Source: CAWEPK01 sp963835595
GTDB taxonomy: Bacteria; Desulfobacterota; Syntrophorhabdia; Syntrophorhabdales; WCHB1-27
NCBI GenBank assembly: GCA_963835595.1
Contig: CAWIGL010000003.1
Location: 372,001-436,000 of the forward strand
Direction of reading: 5' to 3'
DNA: 64,000 bases
Shown here: in pieces, positions 19,078 through 28,827 of the stretch
Layout of the letters: every line of letters begins with the position of its first letter
How positions within the stretch are numbered: the first letter of the stretch is position 1
Notes under the pieces: model-generated
The model's input: the letters and a program-made list of their open reading frames with translations, nothing else
What the model was told of the DNA's origin: nothing
The model's database searches: none
Program-made: the position numbers and the translations under genes

Positions 19078-19105
19078 GCCCCCTCCCCATAATCAGGGAG
19101 GGGGC
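19078..19105 (-). terminator. Stem-loop after fliC
   Basis: A perfect 10-bp GC-rich stem (GCCCCCTCCC / GGGAGGGGGC) with an 8-nt loop lies 20 bp beyond the fliC stop. No T-run follows, so it may act as a weak terminator or an mRNA-stabilising hairpin. Confidence 0.6.
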
Positions 19106-19124
19106 GACCGAAAAGCGCTTGCGA

Positions 19125-20243
19125 TTACCCGTTCTTTATGAGGCTCAGGATCTGCTGCGGAATCTGGTTCGCCTGCGACAGCATGGCCACGCCCGCCTGG
19201 GTCGCGATCTGGTACTTTGCGAAGTCAGACATCGATTTCGCGTAGTCCGTGTCCTTGATGGACGATTCGGCAGACTGCGTGTTCGTGTCCATCGTCTGGA
19301 GGTTGGCCGTCTGGTAGTTGAGCTGGTTCTGGGCGTTGCCGACTGCGCTCTCACTGCCGTTCAGGGTGTTGAGTGCCCCATCGACCGCCGACATGTACAG
19401 CCCCGCGTCGGCTGCACTGGTGAGGTCGCCCGAAAGGCCCAGCGAGCTATGGCTTACGGAACCAAGGGTTAACGAGACCTGGTTGGACGTGCTCGACGTA
19501 TCACCCACCTGGAAGGTAAGGTTGTTCGTGCCGCCGGCAGGAGGGCTGACAACTATGTCCTTACCGCCAATGGACGCCGCGTTCGCGTTTACCGTAAGGG
19601 TAATACCGAACTGGGAGAAATTCAGGGTGGCTTGGTTCAGGCCTGTGGGAACGCCTCCGGGTATGGCGACAGTCTGAGTCTGCGCGCCGTCCGCATGGTT
19701 CGTCAGCGTCACTGAACCGGTAGCATAGGTGATATCATACTGGGTTGCCGACGTGCCGCTCCAGCCTCCCACACTGGCCCCTGCGAGACCCGTTGTAGGG
19801 GTAGCCGTAGTGGTGTAGGTGTTGCCGGCGCTGAAGACGGCCGTGCCGGCGTACGTGGTGCTGGCGCTGATGTTGTCGATCTGCGTCTCCAGGGCGATCC
19901 TCTCGTTGTCCAGCGAGGTAAGGTTCGACCCGTCGTTCGCGGAAGCCGCCTCCGTAGCGAGCTGCTTCAACTGGGTGAGGATGTTGCCGACCTGCTGCAT
20001 GGCGCCCTGCGCCACCTGCAGCATGGCCGTGCCCTGGTTCGCGTTGCTGATCGCCGTCTGGAGCACGGCGTCCTTGACGCCAAGGCTGAAGGAAATGGCG
20101 TAGCCGGCCGGGTCGTCGGCCGCGCTGTTGAGCTTGTAGCCGCTCGAAAGCTGCTCGGTGGCCTTTGCCTGGGCCGCCGAGTTGACCGACAGCCAGTTCT
20201 GCGTGTTCAATGAAGATACGTTCGTGTTCAGTGTCAGAGACAT
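19125..20243 (-). CDS. fliC: Flagellin
   Basis: 372 residues. Conserved D0/D1 ends: LTLNTNVSSLNTQNWLSVNS at the N terminus and ATQAGVAMLSQANQIPQQIL at the C terminus, with a Ser/Thr/Gly-rich variable centre (about 145-270). It polymerises into the filament. The start is the ATG at 20243, with GGAGG 7 nt upstream. A TTG two codons earlier is less likely. A near-consensus sigma28 promoter lies about 90 bp upstream. The leader carries GGA motifs (one in the ribosome binding site) that would suit CsrA repression relieved by FliW, whose genes lie next door. Confidence 0.96.
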   Translation of the reverse strand: MSLTLNTNVSSLNTQNWLSVNSAAQAKATEQLSSGYKLNSAADDPAGYAISFSLGVKDAVLQTAISNANQGTAMLQVAQGAMQQVGNILTQLKQLATEAASANDGSNLTSLDNERIALETQIDNISASTTYAGTAVFSAGNTYTTTATPTTGLAGASVGGWSGTSATQYDITYATGSVTLTNHADGAQTQTVAIPGGVPTGLNQATLNFSQFGITLTVNANAASIGGKDIVVSPPAGGTNNLTFQVGDTSSTSNQVSLTLGSVSHSSLGLSGDLTSAADAGLYMSAVDGALNTLNGSESAVGNAQNQLNYQTANLQTMDTNTQSAESSIKDTDYAKSMSDFAKYQIATQAGVAMLSQANQIPQQILSLIKNG

Positions 20244-20332
20244 TTTCAAACCTCCATGTTTAGTTTTTATTTGGCATCATGCCATGGGCGGAAGGACCGA
20301 CCTGCATCACCTCCTCTCCTTCCATGACGATA

Positions 20333-20359
20333 TTATCGACGGATAATGAAGATACTTAA
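20333..20359 (-). promoter_or_regulatory. Sigma28 (FliA) promoter of fliC
   Basis: The minus strand reads TTAAGTAT (20359-20352), 11 nt, GTCGATAA (20340-20333), close to the sigma28 consensus TAAAGTTT-N11-GCCGATAA. It leaves a leader of about 85 nt before the fliC ATG. FliA and its anti-sigma factor FlgM are both encoded in this window. Confidence 0.85.
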
Positions 20360-20384
20360 GAGGGGATGCCGAAAAAAGCGGGGG

Positions 20385-20777
20385 TTAAGCCTTTTTTACT
20401 ATAGGCGCCGAGACGGGATATCCTTCGTTCGGCAGGATTACCTGCAGGAAGAGGCCCTTTTCCGTGTTGACGAGCAGCGGGGAGCGCAGGTTCACGTAGA
20501 GCGTATCGTTCTCGCGCCTGGCTATGCAAACGACCGCGACGCGGTCTACGTCTTTGTCCGTGAGCGACAGGGCCGCCAGCGCATCGTCCTCCACGTCGAG
20601 CGTGTACTCTTCGACTACGTGGTAGGGGTTCACGACGGCGAAGGAAATGCCCGAATCAAGGGACCTGAGCAGCCGGAAAGGCGAGTCGGCGCCGAATGCG
20701 TCCTCAAGGACGTAATTCTCCAATTCCTCGAACCCGATCACCCTGCCCTTGAGTGGGATGCCGCCCGCAGCCGTCAT
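20385..20777 (-). CDS. fliW: Flagellar assembly factor FliW
   Basis: 130 residues from the ATG at 20777, which overlaps the csrA stop. FliW segments: LKGRVIGFEELENYVLEDAF near the N terminus, FAVVNPYHVVEEY, VVCIARRENDTLYVNLRSPL. FliW binds flagellin and CsrA alternately, so free flagellin frees CsrA to repress fliC. The csrA-fliW-fliC order fits this feedback loop. A longer frame continues upstream but is csrA sequence out of frame. Confidence 0.93.
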   Translation of the reverse strand: MTAAGGIPLKGRVIGFEELENYVLEDAFGADSPFRLLRSLDSGISFAVVNPYHVVEEYTLDVEDDALAALSLTDKDVDRVAVVCIARRENDTLYVNLRSPLLVNTEKGLFLQVILPNEGYPVSAPIVKKA

Positions 20778-20998
20778 TCGATTACCTTCCTTATCTCGTC
20801 GAGGCCGTCGAGGGCCGACTGCCTGTTGGCCTCCCTTATCTCGCCCAGAAGCTCCTCGCGGATGATTGTGTACCCTTGCGGCGCCTCGATGCCGAGCCGC
20901 AGCCTGCCCTTGTCCGCTTCCAGGGCGACTATCTTTATATCCCCGCCCTTTCCCTTTATCAAGATCGATTGGTGTTTCTTCCTCGACAGTACGAGCAT
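20774..20998 (-). CDS. csrA: Translational regulator CsrA
   Basis: 74 residues. It opens MLVLSRKKHQSILI and carries DIKIVALEADKGRLRLGIEAP, the core RNA-binding strands, with the conserved GIEAP. CsrA dimers bind GGA motifs in mRNA leaders. Length is slightly over the E. coli form because of a helical tail, as is usual in FliW-containing bacteria. It follows flgL by 17 bp and overlaps fliW by 4 bp. Confidence 0.96.
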   Translation of the reverse strand: MLVLSRKKHQSILIKGKGGDIKIVALEADKGRLRLGIEAPQGYTIIREELLGEIREANRQSALDGLDEIRKVIE

Positions 20999-21015
20999 TC
21001 ATCCCCTTGTTCTTG

Positions 21016-21910
21016 TCATGCCGGCAAATAGTTGAGTATGTTCAGGCTCTCGACCTTGGCCATCGTATAGAGTGCGGCCTGGTACGCAGTTGACAGGGTC
21101 GTGTAGTCCGAGACGGCCTGCGCCATATCCACGCTGACCAGGCTCGAAGAGGTCTGGGTAAGGGTCGTGTCGGTGTTCGCGTTCGTGGTCAGAAGGCTGT
21201 TTACGTTGTCGGCGTACGTGCCGACGTAAGACAGATTATTCGCGGTCAGATCGACGCAGTTGTCGAGATTGGTCATGTCGGTCTGGAGGGCGCCGGTGTC
21301 GTTGTTCGTCAGGTCCGTGGCGAACTGCTGAAGCGTCGTGAAGATGTTGACGTTCTGGCCGTTGACCGAGCCGCTGAAGACGGTGTCGCCCGAAACACCG
21401 GCGGCCATCGTAGTAGAGGAATCGACGGCCACCTGGCCCACGCTGCTCGTCCCGCTAAAGGCGCCGTCCTGCTGGTAGGGCGCCGCATTCGCTTTCATCC
21501 CGCCGAATATGTACGTGTCGCCGACCTTCGTGTTGCCCACGGCCACGAGCTGGCTGATCATATCGTCCACCTGGCCCGCTGCTGCGGTCCTGGAGCTCTC
21601 GCCGACCGTATCCGACGCCATTTGCACGGCGAGCTGCTTGGCGTTCGTCAGGACGTTGCTTACCGTATTGAGGGAGTTCTGGTAATAGCCGCTCAGGGTC
21701 TGGAGGCTCGTCAGGTTGCTCTTGTACTGGGTGTTCTGGCTCTGCTCGGCCAGGAACTTGCAGGTTCCGGGCATAGGCCGAAGGGTCGTCGGACGGGACT
21801 ACGACCTTTTTCCCGGAGGAGACCTCCCCGGTCGCCTGGTCCATCTGCGATTTCAGGTTCGAGAGCGTGCTCACGTAATTCTGATACATGAAGCTATCGC
21901 CTATTCTCAT
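21016..21910 (-). CDS. flgL: Hook-filament junction protein FlgL, with frameshift
   Basis: About 297 residues after correcting one extra base near 21763. The first frame gives MRIGDSFMYQNYVSTLSNLK through VPSDDPSAYARNLQ. The second resumes FLAEQSQNTQYKSNLTSLQ and runs to the C-terminal AAYQAALYTMAKVESLNILN expected of FlgL. It joins FlgK to the filament. The ATG overlaps the flgK stop. Both sides of the break are conserved, which suggests a sequence error. Confidence 0.9.
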
Positions 21911-23616
21911 GTCGTCGTCACCCCCACGGACTGCAACAAGGCATCGACCATCTCCTTAGCGACGGTATAGAGGCGGGCGGATGCCTGGTATGCGTTTTGG
22001 TACATGATGAGGTTCGACATCTCCTCGTCTATCGAGACCCCCGACTCCTGCGACTGCTGCTGCTGGAGCGAGGTCAGGGCGTTCTGGTTATACGTGGCCA
22101 GGTTGGTGGCGCTCGTCGTCGCCTGCCCGACGCCGGAGACTACTGCCGCTTCGTAGTCCACCCACGTTGACCCGGACAGCCCGAGGGACTGGGTGATGGA
22201 AGACGTCCCCGTGGACGGCGTGGAAAGAGAGCCGTCTACGACCGAGATGTTCTGCGCGCCTCCCTGCGCCACAAGGACAAGCTTGTAGCCCCCGCTCACA
22301 GGGACGACGTTTGCAGAGACGCCCGCGTTGCTCGCGGATATATCGTCCGCGATCTGCGTCAGGGAATCCGTAGACGCGACGGAGACGGACGTGCCGTTTA
22401 CGACCAGGTCGCCCGAAAGCCCCAATGCGCTCGTCTCCGACCCGAAGGTGGCGGAACCGATCGTGGCGTCTCCCAGGATGGTCTCGTTCGCAAGGGAGGC
22501 GATCCTCGCCGCAACGTCGTTGTCCGTCGTGTTCGTCGAGGAAGAGCTCGCCATGATGTTCTGCGTCTGGACCGTGCCGGAAGCGTCCTCGATCCGGCTC
22601 CCCAGGCTTATCCCCTGGGCGTAATCCAACGTATTGCCGGTCTGGAAGAACTGGACGCCTGCGTTATCGTTCCCCTGCTCGTGGAAGTAGTTCACGCCCT
22701 GCATGATCGACTGGGCCAACGCATTGAGGCTGCCCAGATAGCCCGGGATCGTGTTGTCGCGGGTCGTGATGACTGCGCCCAGGGAGCCGCCCGTTATCTG
22801 GCTCGTGATGTCCTGGGAGTCCCCGGCGGGGCCCTGCCATGATATGCCCGTCATCCCTGTTGCCGCCTGCTGGTTCCCCGTCAACTGGTACGACACGGTC
22901 CCGTCTACGAGGCTCGACCCCTTCGAGGTCAGCACGCTGACCATGTTCGTGCTGCTGTCCGTGAAATAGCTGATGTTCATGTAGCCGGACAACTGCTGAA
23001 GGAGCTGGTTCCTCTGGTCGACGTAATCGTTCGCCTGGGACGTTCCCGAAGCGCTCTGGCTTATCAACTGGTTGAGGGAGGCGATCCGGGAGGTGATGCC
23101 GTTGATGTCGCTTATCTGGGTCGTGACCTCGCCGTTCAGGTTCGACTGGAGGGACGTCAGGTCGGAGTACATCGTGTTGAAGGTCGTGCAGAGCGTTTTC
23201 CCGTCGGAGGCCACGGTCTGCTTATCCGAGGTGCTCGTCGGGTCCGTCGAGAGGGTGCTCCAATCGTTGAAAAAGGTCGTTATATTCGCGGAGAGGTTCG
23301 AGTTGTCCTCGTTGAAGACGCTCTGTACCTGCGTAAGGTACTGCTCGTAGACCTGCTGCTCCTGGACGTCGCTGTTCTTCTTCGTGATCGCGTCCTGGAG
23401 GTTCTGGTCGAAATAGCTCTTGACCTGCTGGACGCTGACGCCGTTGCCCAAAAGACCCACAGAAGAAGGGGTCGGCTCCGCCTCCACGAGGACGGCCTTC
23501 TGCTCCGAATACCCCGGCGTGTTGACGTTTGCAACGTTGTGGGAGACCGTCTGGATAGCCGTCTGGCTCGCGTCGAGTCCGCTCCGGGCAATATTGAGTA
23601 TCGATCCTATCGACAC
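21907..23616 (-). CDS. flgK: Hook-filament junction protein FlgK
   Basis: 569 residues, uninterrupted. The N terminus has the axial-protein motif ARSGLDASQTAIQTVSHNVA followed by NVNTPGYSEQ. A central Ser/Thr-rich region (about 200-470) precedes the C-terminal NLIMYQNAYQASARLYTVAK. It is the first junction protein between hook and filament. It overlaps flgN and flgL by a few bases. Confidence 0.95.
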   Translation of the reverse strand: MSIGSILNIARSGLDASQTAIQTVSHNVANVNTPGYSEQKAVLVEAEPTPSSVGLLGNGVSVQQVKSYFDQNLQDAITKKNSDVQEQQVYEQYLTQVQSVFNEDNSNLSANITTFFNDWSTLSTDPTSTSDKQTVASDGKTLCTTFNTMYSDLTSLQSNLNGEVTTQISDINGITSRIASLNQLISQSASGTSQANDYVDQRNQLLQQLSGYMNISYFTDSSTNMVSVLTSKGSSLVDGTVSYQLTGNQQAATGMTGISWQGPAGDSQDITSQITGGSLGAVITTRDNTIPGYLGSLNALAQSIMQGVNYFHEQGNDNAGVQFFQTGNTLDYAQGISLGSRIEDASGTVQTQNIMASSSSTNTTDNDVAARIASLANETILGDATIGSATFGSETSALGLSGDLVVNGTSVSVASTDSLTQIADDISASNAGVSANVVPVSGGYKLVLVAQGGAQNISVVDGSLSTPSTGTSSITQSLGLSGSTWVDYEAAVVSGVGQATTSATNLATYNQNALTSLQQQQSQESGVSIDEEMSNLIMYQNAYQASARLYTVAKEMVDALLQSVGVTTT

Positions 23617-24035
23617 TAGACCTGCCTCGACACCACGACGGAGATGGTCCTGCCCTTCTCATACGATGTCCTGTTTATGAACTCGACGACCTTTTCCAGG
23701 GAGGACTTCACGTGGTCCATCGAGAAAGAAAGGAGGCGCATGTTCTTTTCCAGCGCCGTCCTGACCTCCCTGACCCTGCCCTGGATCTTCTCCCCGAGCG
23801 CGCCCCACGCCTCCTGCGGCGCCGGGCGGTCCCCCGAAGAGGCGAGGAGTTTTTCCTTCTCCTCCTCGATATATTCGAGCCGCTTGAGGATCTCTTCCTT
23901 CCTGTTATTCTCGCGCACTATGCCTTCCAGGGAAAAGGAGATTATGGCGTCCCTCTCGGCAGTCAGCGCCTTGAGGAAATCGCCGAGAGCGGAAAGCTCC
24001 TGCCGCTCCAGTTCTATCAGCCTTTCCCGTTCCAT
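23616..24035 (-). CDS. flgN: FlgN-family export chaperone
   Basis: 139 residues, helical and charged, with the FlgN-type layout: an N-terminal helix pair (ELSALGDFLKALTAERDAI), a middle EEEKEKLL helix and a C-terminal segment. FlgN chaperones FlgK and FlgL to the export gate, and the gene sits between flgM and flgK as expected. Similarity is weak by eye, so position carries much of the call. Confidence 0.8.
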   Translation of the reverse strand: MERERLIELERQELSALGDFLKALTAERDAIISFSLEGIVRENNRKEEILKRLEYIEEEKEKLLASSGDRPAPQEAWGALGEKIQGRVREVRTALEKNMRLLSFSMDHVKSSLEKVVEFINRTSYEKGRTISVVVSRQV

Positions 24036-24036
24036 G

Positions 24037-24345
24037 TCACAGCGTCTCGTCGAGGAGGTTGCTCTTCATGATGCTGCGGGCAACCATCCTGCCGCTTGCG
24101 TTGTACGTCCCGGACTCGATAGCCTGCTTCACCCGCGCAACCTTCGCCTCGTCCACGCCGGGCAGCGCCGCTGCCTGCTGCGTCAGGCTCGCGACTTCGG
24201 CCTTCCAGCCGGAAAGCTCGACCTTGTCGCCCGAATCGGAGACGGTCCTGGCGCCCGCGCTGCCTGCGTCTTTGCCGCTGCTCGTGGAAGAAGCTTTCGT
24301 GAGGTTGTTAAGCAGGACTATCTGTTTATCATTGTCTATCTTCAT
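24037..24345 (-). CDS. flgM: Anti-sigma28 factor FlgM
   Basis: 102 residues. The N-terminal half is Ser/Ala-rich and probably disordered. The C-terminal half (VDEAKVARVKQAIESGTYNA) is the conserved FliA-binding helix region. FlgM holds FliA inactive until it is exported through the finished hook. AGGAGG lies upstream of the ATG. The target, FliA, is encoded at 53.7-54.4 kb. Confidence 0.92.
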   Translation of the reverse strand: MKIDNDKQIVLLNNLTKASSTSSGKDAGSAGARTVSDSGDKVELSGWKAEVASLTQQAAALPGVDEAKVARVKQAIESGTYNASGRMVARSIMKSNLLDETL

Positions 24346-24362
24346 GGCAAAACACCTCCTGC

Positions 24363-24678
24363 TTACTTATGTTCGCCGTTTCCGCTAAAAACTTTAGCAT
24401 CGTTCCTCGTCAGATATTTCGTAATCACTTCTTTTATCCCTATCCCCTTCTTGGCCATGTAATCGGCCGCCTTCTCGTAGAAGATCGACATCTCGGTCTC
24501 CTCCGTGTAGCTCTTCTCGCGTAAGCTGGGCCGTCTTGCCCATCTCCTTCAGCATACTGAAAATAAAGAAGGACTCGAAGCCCTCGGCCGCCTTCTCCAT
24601 CGATTTCTTCCTGTCCGGGCTCAGGCTCACAGGGGTCAATCCTGCTGCGGCCGGGTCGGTTTTTACAGTGCCGTCCAT
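24363..24678 (-). CDS. flgJ: Rod-binding protein FlgJ (N-domain only), with frameshift
   Basis: About 105 residues once one inserted base near 24522 is corrected. The first frame gives EKAAEGFESFFIFSMLKEM, the rod-binding core. The second gives TEETEMSIFYEKAADYMAKK then GIGIKEVITKYL and ends at 24363. It lacks the muramidase domain of enterobacterial FlgJ, as is common in Deltaproteobacteria. It helps assemble the rod. It lies between flgI and flgM. Confidence 0.85.
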
Positions 24679-24689
24679 AAGGCCCGCCT

Positions 24690-25809
24690 TTAGATCACTT
24701 CCAGCTCGGCGGTAAGCGCGCCGGCCGCTTTTATCGTCTGGAGGATGATTATCACGTCCCTCGTCGAGACCCCTATGGCGTTGAGGGCATCGACAAGCTC
24801 CCTGATGCTCGTCCCTTCCTCCATATAATACCAGTGTCCCTTGTCCTCCTCCACCCGGAGCTCCGTCTCCGGCGTCACGACCGTCTGCCCGCCCCTTGAG
24901 AACGGCAGCGGCTGGCTCACGTTCTTCGTCTCCTTGATCTGCACGCTGATGTTCCCGTGGGATATGGCCACGGAGGCGATCCTCACGTCCTCGCCGATGA
25001 CGACGGTCCCCGTCTTCTCATCGACGACGATCTTCGCCTGGTATTCGGGCTTGATATCGAGGTTTTCGACGATGGAGAGGAACGTGACCGGGTCTTCCCG
25101 CATCTCTTCCGGGACGGAAAGCGCGACGGTCCCGCCGTCCTTGGCGGAGGCGCAGCCGGCGAAGCGGCTGTTTACGCGCTCCACTACCTTGTGGACGTTC
25201 GTGAAGTCGGCCTTCTTGAGGCTGATCGTCACGGTGTCGCCTTTGAGGGCCTCGTAGTCGATCTCCCGCTCGACGATGGCGCCGTTCGCGATCCTGCCGA
25301 CGGTCGGATGGTTCTTCGAGACAGAGGCCGCCGCCCCGGCTGCCGCGAACCCTCCCACGGTGATCGGGCCCTGGGCGACCGCGTAGACCTGGCCGTCAGC
25401 GCCTTTGAGCTGCGTCATAAGGAGCACGCCGCCCTCCAGGCTCATGGCGTCGCCCGTAGAGGAGACGGTCACGTCGATCTTGTTGCCCACCTTCGCGAAA
25501 GCGGGCAGCTCGGCGGTGACCATGACAGCAGCCACGTTATTGATTTTCGTCAGCGTCGGGTCCACGTTTAAGCCCGAGCCTTTCGAGCATGTTGGCGAGG
25601 GCCTGCGTCGTGAAGATCGTCTGCACCTTGTCGCCCGTCCGCTTGAGACCTACGACGAGGCCGTAGCCGATGAGCATGTTGGGCCTCACGCCGTTGATAT
25701 AGGCGATGTCCTTGATCCTCGCGGAATGGCAGTCGCGCGGCAGGGCAGCGACGAGGGCCAGGCCGCAAAAGGCCACGGCCAGGGCAAGACGAAGACCCCG
25801 CGACTGCAT
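24690..25809 (-). CDS. flgI: Flagellar P-ring protein FlgI, with frameshift
   Basis: About 373 residues. The signal peptide region begins MQSRGLRLALAVAF. Family segments ARIKDIAYINGVRPN and GYGLVVGLKRTGD precede a break near 25568, where one extra A turns LGLNVDPTLTKINN into another frame. The rest runs intact to the C-terminal VSTRDVIIILQTIKAAGAL. FlgI forms the periplasmic P ring. The start is uncertain: ATG 25809 fits the signal peptide; an in-frame upstream ATG at 25884 overlaps flgH. Confidence 0.9.
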
Positions 25810-25837
25810 CGTGCCCGTGATTCCCGTCCCTTTTCCC

Positions 25838-26585
25838 TTACCCACGCTCCGCCTCCAATATGATGCCCCCATCAGAAGGGCCAAAGAAATCGAACAGCCG
25901 CGCGCCCCAGCCCGGCCTCTGCTTCTCCGCCACGACGCCTATCGCCCGTGTAGATGACCTTCGCGTCGGCTATCTGGGTGGACGATATCGTGTTGTTGAA
26001 GGCGATGTCCCTCGGCCTCACTACGCCCTGAAGGAGTATCTCCTTCTTCTCGTTGTTCACGTATATCTCGCGCTTGCCCTCGATGGCGAGGTTGCCGTTC
26101 GGCATAACGTCCGTCACCCTGGCCGTTATGGTGGCGGACAACGCGACCCTGGCGGGTCGTCTGCGCCCGTCCCTGTGAAGTCGTTGTTGGGCGTATTGAC
26201 GTTCACCAGATTCCCCGTGGTTCTTCCACGGGCCATTCTGTTTATTTTCCAGGCCGAAAAAGCCGTTGACCTGGCCAACGGTCTGCGACTTCCTCGTCAG
26301 TGGCCGTCTGGGCGCTCTCGGAGGCCTGGGACACCTCGACGATGTTGACCGTCAGGATGTCGCCCACGTTCCGGGCCTTCTGGTCGCCGAAGAGGCCGCC
26401 GAGCCTTCCCTGCGCGACGGCCCCGTTCTTTGGTCGGGGAAGACGGGCTTCGCGGGCGTCGGGACCTGTATGTCTTCGAGATCGTCTGCGGCTCGTTCGC
26501 TATCTTCGAAGGCTCGATGGAGATGCAGCCCGCGAGGAGCAGGGGGCACGACGACAATGATCGACCATATAGCTTTCTTCTTCAA
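25838..26585 (-). CDS. flgH: Flagellar L-ring lipoprotein FlgH, several frameshifts
   Basis: About 249 residues spread over all three frames. Recognisable pieces in order: a signal start MKKKAIW, the lipobox LLLAGC, VPTPAKPVFPDQ, then GRLGGLFGDQKARNVGDILT followed by VNIVEVSQASESAQT, then ITARVTDVMPNGNLAIEG and STQIADAKVIYTG, ending RPGWGARLFDFF. At least five single-base indels of both signs are needed to join them. FlgH forms the outer-membrane L ring. The TTG start overlaps the flgA stop. The C-terminal tail to 25838 is also read out of the main frame. Confidence 0.82.
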
Positions 26586-27274
26586 AATTGCACCGCCACG
26601 GCGTTATTGCCGGTCACCTTGCCGATGATCTCTTTGCCGGCCTGGCTCTTGACCTTGATGAGGTCGCCCATTTTCCCTTTTTCGAGGGCAGTGCCCTTCC
26701 CCTGGACGGTGAGCCTATTGTTCTCGCGCCGTGATGCTTACGGCCTCTCCCTTCTGGACGGCCATGACGCCTTCCAGGATCTGGTTCGTGATGATCTCGC
26801 CGGCCGCTATCTCCTTCTTTGCCTCCTTGCCGACCACCTCCTCCACCCCGACCGGGATAGGCGGCGCTCACGCCGTTCAGGTAGCTTTCCCTTATCGATA
26901 GGTCGCCCAGGCGGATGATCTCCCCCTTCTCTATGTTGTGCTTCGCCATGTAGAGCGACCTCTTGACGAGCACCTTGAAGGAGCACGTAGACGTTCGCTG
27001 TCCTTCCCGTTCTTCCCCTCGATGGCGACGAGACAGACGCCGTCGCCCGTCGCATCGGGCACCTTGCTGAAGCCACGTTCTTCACCCTCACTTCTCCATT
27101 GCGCATTGTGCGGCAGGGGGCCGAAGGTTATCCGAATATCGTTGTCCGCGTACATCTGACGGACAAAGGCGGTAACCTCCGAATCGAGCATCTCAGCGCG
27201 CAGCCCCTGTGCCAGAACAAGGCGCAGGCGAGGAAAATCGCCAGAATAGATGCGACCTTACGACTGTCTGACAT
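26582..27274 (-). CDS. flgA: Flagellar P-ring chaperone FlgA, several frameshifts
   Basis: About 230 residues in several frames. It starts MSDSRKVASILAIFLACALF (signal peptide), continues LDSEVTAFVRQMYADNDIRI in a second frame and YMAKHNIEKGEIIRLGDLSI, the SAF-domain segment, in a third, and ends GNNAVAVQF. FlgA helps FlgI assemble the P ring. It overlaps the end of flgG and its stop overlaps the flgH start. Indels as in flgH. Confidence 0.8.
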
Positions 27275-28049
27275 TATTCGAGATCTGGAGCATCTGGTCG
27301 GCCGCCTGGATAGCCTTGGAGTTCGCTTCATATGCCCTCTGTCCTATGATAAGGTTGATCATCTCCTGCATGACGTTGACGTTCGACAGCTCCAGGTACC
27401 CCTGGAGGATCGTCCCGAAGCCGTTCTGGCCGGGCGTCCCCGACAAGGCGGCCCCGCTCGCGTCCGTCGGCTGGTAGAGGTTCTTGCCTATTGCGTTCAA
27501 CCCGGCAACGTTGGGGAACGTCCAAAGGTTGAGGGTGCCGATCTGCTGGAGCGCCGTCTGGTTCTGGGACTGCACGGAGACGGTGCCGTCGTTCGCTATG
27601 GTGACGGCCGTGGCCGTCTGCGGCACGGTGATGCTCGGGTCGAGGAGGTAGCCGTCGGAGGTGCATATCCTCCCCTCTGCGTCCTGCTGGAACGAGCCGG
27701 CCTTCGTATAGGCGAGCTCGCCCGAAGGCAACTGGATCTGGATGAAGCCGTTGCCCTCTATGGCGAGGTCGAGCTGGTTCCCTGTCTGCTGGTAATCCCC
27801 CTGGGTGAATTGCTTCTGGACTGCGGCCAGCTTCGCGCCGTGGCCTATCTGGATGCCTGTCGGGACCTGGTTGCCCTGCTCGGTCTTCGTGCCCATGAGA
27901 CGCATCGTCTGGTACATCAGGTCCTGGAAGGTGGCCCTGCTCGCCTTGAATGAGGTCGTGTTGACGTTCGCGATATTGTTCGCGATCACGTCGAGGTTCG
28001 TCTGCTGCACGTTCATGCCGGTGCCGGCAGTCCATAAGGCCCTTAACAT
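27258..28049 (-). CDS. flgG: Distal rod protein FlgG
   Basis: 263 residues, intact. The N-terminal axial motif LRALWTAGTGMNVQQTNLDV is followed by IANNIANVNTTSFKASRATF and the FlgG-specific DLMYQTMRLMG. The C terminus is MINLIIGQRAYEANSKAIQA then DQMLQISNNVRQ. It forms the distal rod through the P and L rings. It follows flgF by 9 bp. Confidence 0.96.
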   Translation of the reverse strand: MLRALWTAGTGMNVQQTNLDVIANNIANVNTTSFKASRATFQDLMYQTMRLMGTKTEQGNQVPTGIQIGHGAKLAAVQKQFTQGDYQQTGNQLDLAIEGNGFIQIQLPSGELAYTKAGSFQQDAEGRICTSDGYLLDPSITVPQTATAVTIANDGTVSVQSQNQTALQQIGTLNLWTFPNVAGLNAIGKNLYQPTDASGAALSGTPGQNGFGTILQGYLELSNVNVMQEMINLIIGQRAYEANSKAIQAADQMLQISNNVRQS

Positions 28050-28058
28050 AAAGTCCTC

Positions 28059-28791
28059 CTAGAATTTTCCCAGGTCGATCAGCTTTCCGAGCATATCGCT
28101 CGTCGACTGGTCTACCTTGGCGTACGACTCGTAGGCCCTTAACACGGTAATCATCTGCACCATCGACTTCATTACATCGACGTTCGAGGTCTCGTAAGCG
28201 CCCTGGTGCAGGACGAAATGCTCCGCAGGCATCTCCTGGTCCTTGCTGTCCGTGTTGACGAAGAGGTTCGCCCCCGCGTTTTTCAGGGCCTGCCTGTTCT
28301 TGAAGTCTGCTACCTTCAGCCTGTCCACGAAAAGCTTATCGACATATACGGAGCCGTCGCCTCCGATCCTAACGTCCTTGCCGCCCGCCGGGACCGTGAT
28401 ATCGCCGCCGCCCTGGCTCTGAACTGCGTTCCCGTCGTGCGTGACGAGCCTGCCGGAGGCGTCGAGCATGAACTGGCCGTTTCTCGTGTACATCGTCCCG
28501 CCCTGCGTCGTGACCGCGAAAAAGCCGTCCCCTTCCAGGCCGAGGTCGAGGGGGTTCCCCGTATTGACGAGGGCCGCGTCAGAAAAGCGTGTATAGGAAG
28601 TCGGGAATATTGACATACGCCACCGGCACCTGGTCCGGCTCGATGTCGTCGTCGAGGTTGGTCGTGCTGAAGGCCGCCTCTATGGCCTTGAAGCCGGGAG
28701 TAAGGGCGTTTGCAACGTTGTTGGCAATGATGTCGAGCTTTTTTTCGTTCGCCGTCTTGCCGCTGAGCGTGCTGAAGATACCGTTCAACAT
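28059..28791 (-). CDS. flgF: Proximal rod protein FlgF, with frameshift
   Basis: About 244 residues after correcting one extra base near 28598-28601. The first frame gives MLNGIFSTLSGKTANEKKLD and IIANNVANALTPGFK. The second gives SYTRFSDAALVNTGNPLDLG, GDGFFAVTTQGGTMYTRNG and the C-terminal MKSMVQMITVLRAYESYAK. It is a rod protein near FlgG. No strong ribosome binding site. Confidence 0.9.
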
Positions 28792-28827
28792 ACCCGGAGT
28801 TATGCAATTATCATACCGCTGTTATAG

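Noticed and set aside
21455..25884. Programmed frameshifting in flagellar genes
   Set aside because: No shared slippery site or downstream structure; breaks occur at different contexts and in both directions.
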